64,000 bases of DNA from Mesobacillus subterraneus. Its GTDB lineage: Bacteria > Bacillota > Bacilli > Bacillales > Cytobacillaceae. Of the stretch, positions 63,059-64,000 are shown in pieces. Location of the stretch: NCBI RefSeq assembly GCF_023715485.1, contig NZ_JAMBOF010000008.1, positions 1 through 64,000 on the forward strand, written 5' to 3'. The notes beneath the pieces were generated by a model. It searched no databases and was not told where the DNA came from. It was given only the letters and a program-made list of their open reading frames with translations. The stretch's first letter is position 1; the number at the start of each line of letters is the position of its first letter. The position numbers and the translations under genes are program-made.

Positions 63059-64000
63059 TTATTTTAATCTGATCTTCGCTTCGCCTTTGATGGTTGCGGG
63101 ATAATCATTCAGCTTCAGGGTAATCGGGCCAGGTGCCGCTCCTTCACCAAAATAAGGAATTAAAACTTCCAAAGGACTTTCATCGTTCCATCTAAAAGAA
63201 GCTGAACCATCTCCGATTTCTTTCCCGCTTGGGTCAACAGCCTGATCAATAGAAATATTTCCATGTCCATCCTTGGAGTCTCTTTGGAAGGTGAGCAGCA
63301 ATTGATTCTCCTCCCTGCTCACTTTCAGCAATCTCCCGTCACTTGGAGCCTTCAGGACTTCCATTTTCCCGGGATCAATCATAATTTCTACCTCGTCTTT
63401 ACCAAGCGCTCGCAGCGAATTGAAGCGCAGATATAGCTCTTTTGGCTTTTTGAAATAATTGCTTTGCAGGTAAACCTCGTGCCGATTCTCATTGAAATGG
63501 GAAGCAATGGTTCCATTTGAAATTGCTGCCCATTCCTCACCTGTTTCGTCCACAAGGCGCAGGTCTTCAAATCTGAATATCTGTTTTGTATTATCCTCGT
63601 CAAAGTGCACAATGACACCGATTTGAGTTGGATAAATCGACACCTTTTCAATTGTTATCTTCTGCCCTTCTATCGTGACAGTTTCATTCACATCGATGAA
63701 CTCCTTTTTACCCATGAAGGAATCTCTGTCAACCGAGAAAGGAAGTACCCATTTATCTTCAAGCTTGGTAATCACCTCGCCATCCCTTCCTTCTGCAAGC
63801 CAAATATTCATTTTCATGTTTTCAGGAGGAAGCCTACCGTCAAAGGTGTACGTAGCTTGATAAACGTTTTTCTGCTGAAAGTCGACGGGCCCGAGCCATA
63901 CTGATGAACTGAATCCGAGACTCTTGCCTTGGTCATCGGTCAGCTGAATATCCTTAATTGAAATGTCCTTGCGATTTCCGGAAGATTCCATTTGATAGAA
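63059..64000 (-). CDS. DUF4179/DUF5643-like extracytoplasmic protein, 5' part outside the window
   Basis: At least 313 residues are visible; the frame is open at 64000. The visible portion is a soluble beta-rich region (VTIEGQKITIEKVSIYPTQI; NSLRALGKDEVEIMIDP). It resembles the C-terminal portion of DUF4179 proteins, often membrane anti-sigma-like, but the N-terminal part is missing from the window, so I cannot tell. It is possible that this is the partner of an ECF sigma factor lying upstream. Confidence 0.6.
   Translation of the reverse strand, partial: FYQMESSGNRKDISIKDIQLTDDQGKSLGFSSSVWLGPVDFQQKNVYQATYTFDGRLPPENMKMNIWLAEGRDGEVITKLEDKWVLPFSVDRDSFMGKKEFIDVNETVTIEGQKITIEKVSIYPTQIGVIVHFDEDNTKQIFRFEDLRLVDETGEEWAAISNGTIASHFNENRHEVYLQSNYFKKPKELYLRFNSLRALGKDEVEIMIDPGKMEVLKAPSDGRLLKVSREENQLLLTFQRDSKDGHGNISIDQAVDPSGKEIGDGSASFRWNDESPLEVLIPYFGEGAAPGPITLKLNDYPATIKGEAKIRLK

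Overview
The window is chromosomal DNA of an endospore-forming, low-GC Bacillota, family Bacillaceae. Gene content and order match the Bacillus subtilis ypdA-gudB-ypb-serA-sigX-res-spm-dacB-scp-lysA-spoVA-spoIIA-drm-fur-yqk stretch almost gene for gene, but proteins and spacers differ enough to indicate another genus-level lineage (a Mesobacillus/Cytobacillus-type relative is my guess; not proven by the sequence). No rRNA or tRNA gene was recognised. Most genes lie on the minus strand.

Layout. 1-0.6 kb: the 3' end of an IS256-type transposase, a very long hairpin and a 52-bp-period hairpin array. 0.6-13 kb: ypdA (bacillithiol disulfide reductase), gudB, ypbH (MecA paralogue), a MerR-cobalamin-domain regulator, ypbG, a small membrane protein, a CBS protein, a plus-strand cotJABC operon, ypbF, ypbE, ypbD, recQ, ypbB. 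13-18 kb: ferredoxin, the riboflavin transporter ribU behind an FMN riboswitch, serA, a PHP phosphatase, an M23/LysM peptidase. 18-27.7 kb: rsiX-sigX with a recognisable autoregulatory promoter, a 364-bp structured repeat, and resABCDE (cytochrome c maturation and redox control) with rluB. 27.9-33 kb: spmB, spmA, dacB behind a sigma-E promoter, ypuI, scpB, scpA. 33-42.5 kb: a YjcZ-type micropeptide, ypuF, ribT, lysA, a spoVA operon reduced to AA-AB-AEA-AF, and spoIIAA-spoIIAB-sigF with dacF. 42.6-46.3 kb: a second 52-bp array and the nucleoside operon deoB-punA-pdp. 46.6-54.2 kb: xerD, yqzK, fur, spoIIM, an intact ISL3-like MITE, EndoQ-type yqxK, nudF, mciZ, yqkF, a ZIP-like membrane protein, a GrpB-family protein, yqkE. 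54.4-58.1 kb: an acyl-CoA/ketone-body island (CoA-transferase A/B, thiolase, HMG-CoA lyase) lying between yqkE and yqkD. 58.2-64 kb: yqkD, a third 52-bp array, a lipoprotein, yqkB, a CDGSH protein, an SOS-controlled polY2/yqjX pair, yqzH and a partial DUF4179-like protein.

How the genes work together. The window is dominated by sporulation control: sigma-F and its regulators behind a sigma-H promoter with a Spo0A box; sigma-E targets dacB-spm, cotJ and mciZ; sigma-G control of spoVA; sigma-F control of dacF. The second theme is redox and respiration (ResABCDE, YpdA, Fer, Fur, YqkB, CDGSH). I saw no phage defence, CRISPR array or secondary-metabolite cluster. The most noteworthy material is non-coding: three sequence-unrelated arrays of hairpin units that all have a period near 52 bp, a MITE with a perfect 8-bp target duplication and older relics, a 90-bp/34-bp structured tandem repeat, and the clean absence of spoVAC-AD-AEB from the spoVA operon.
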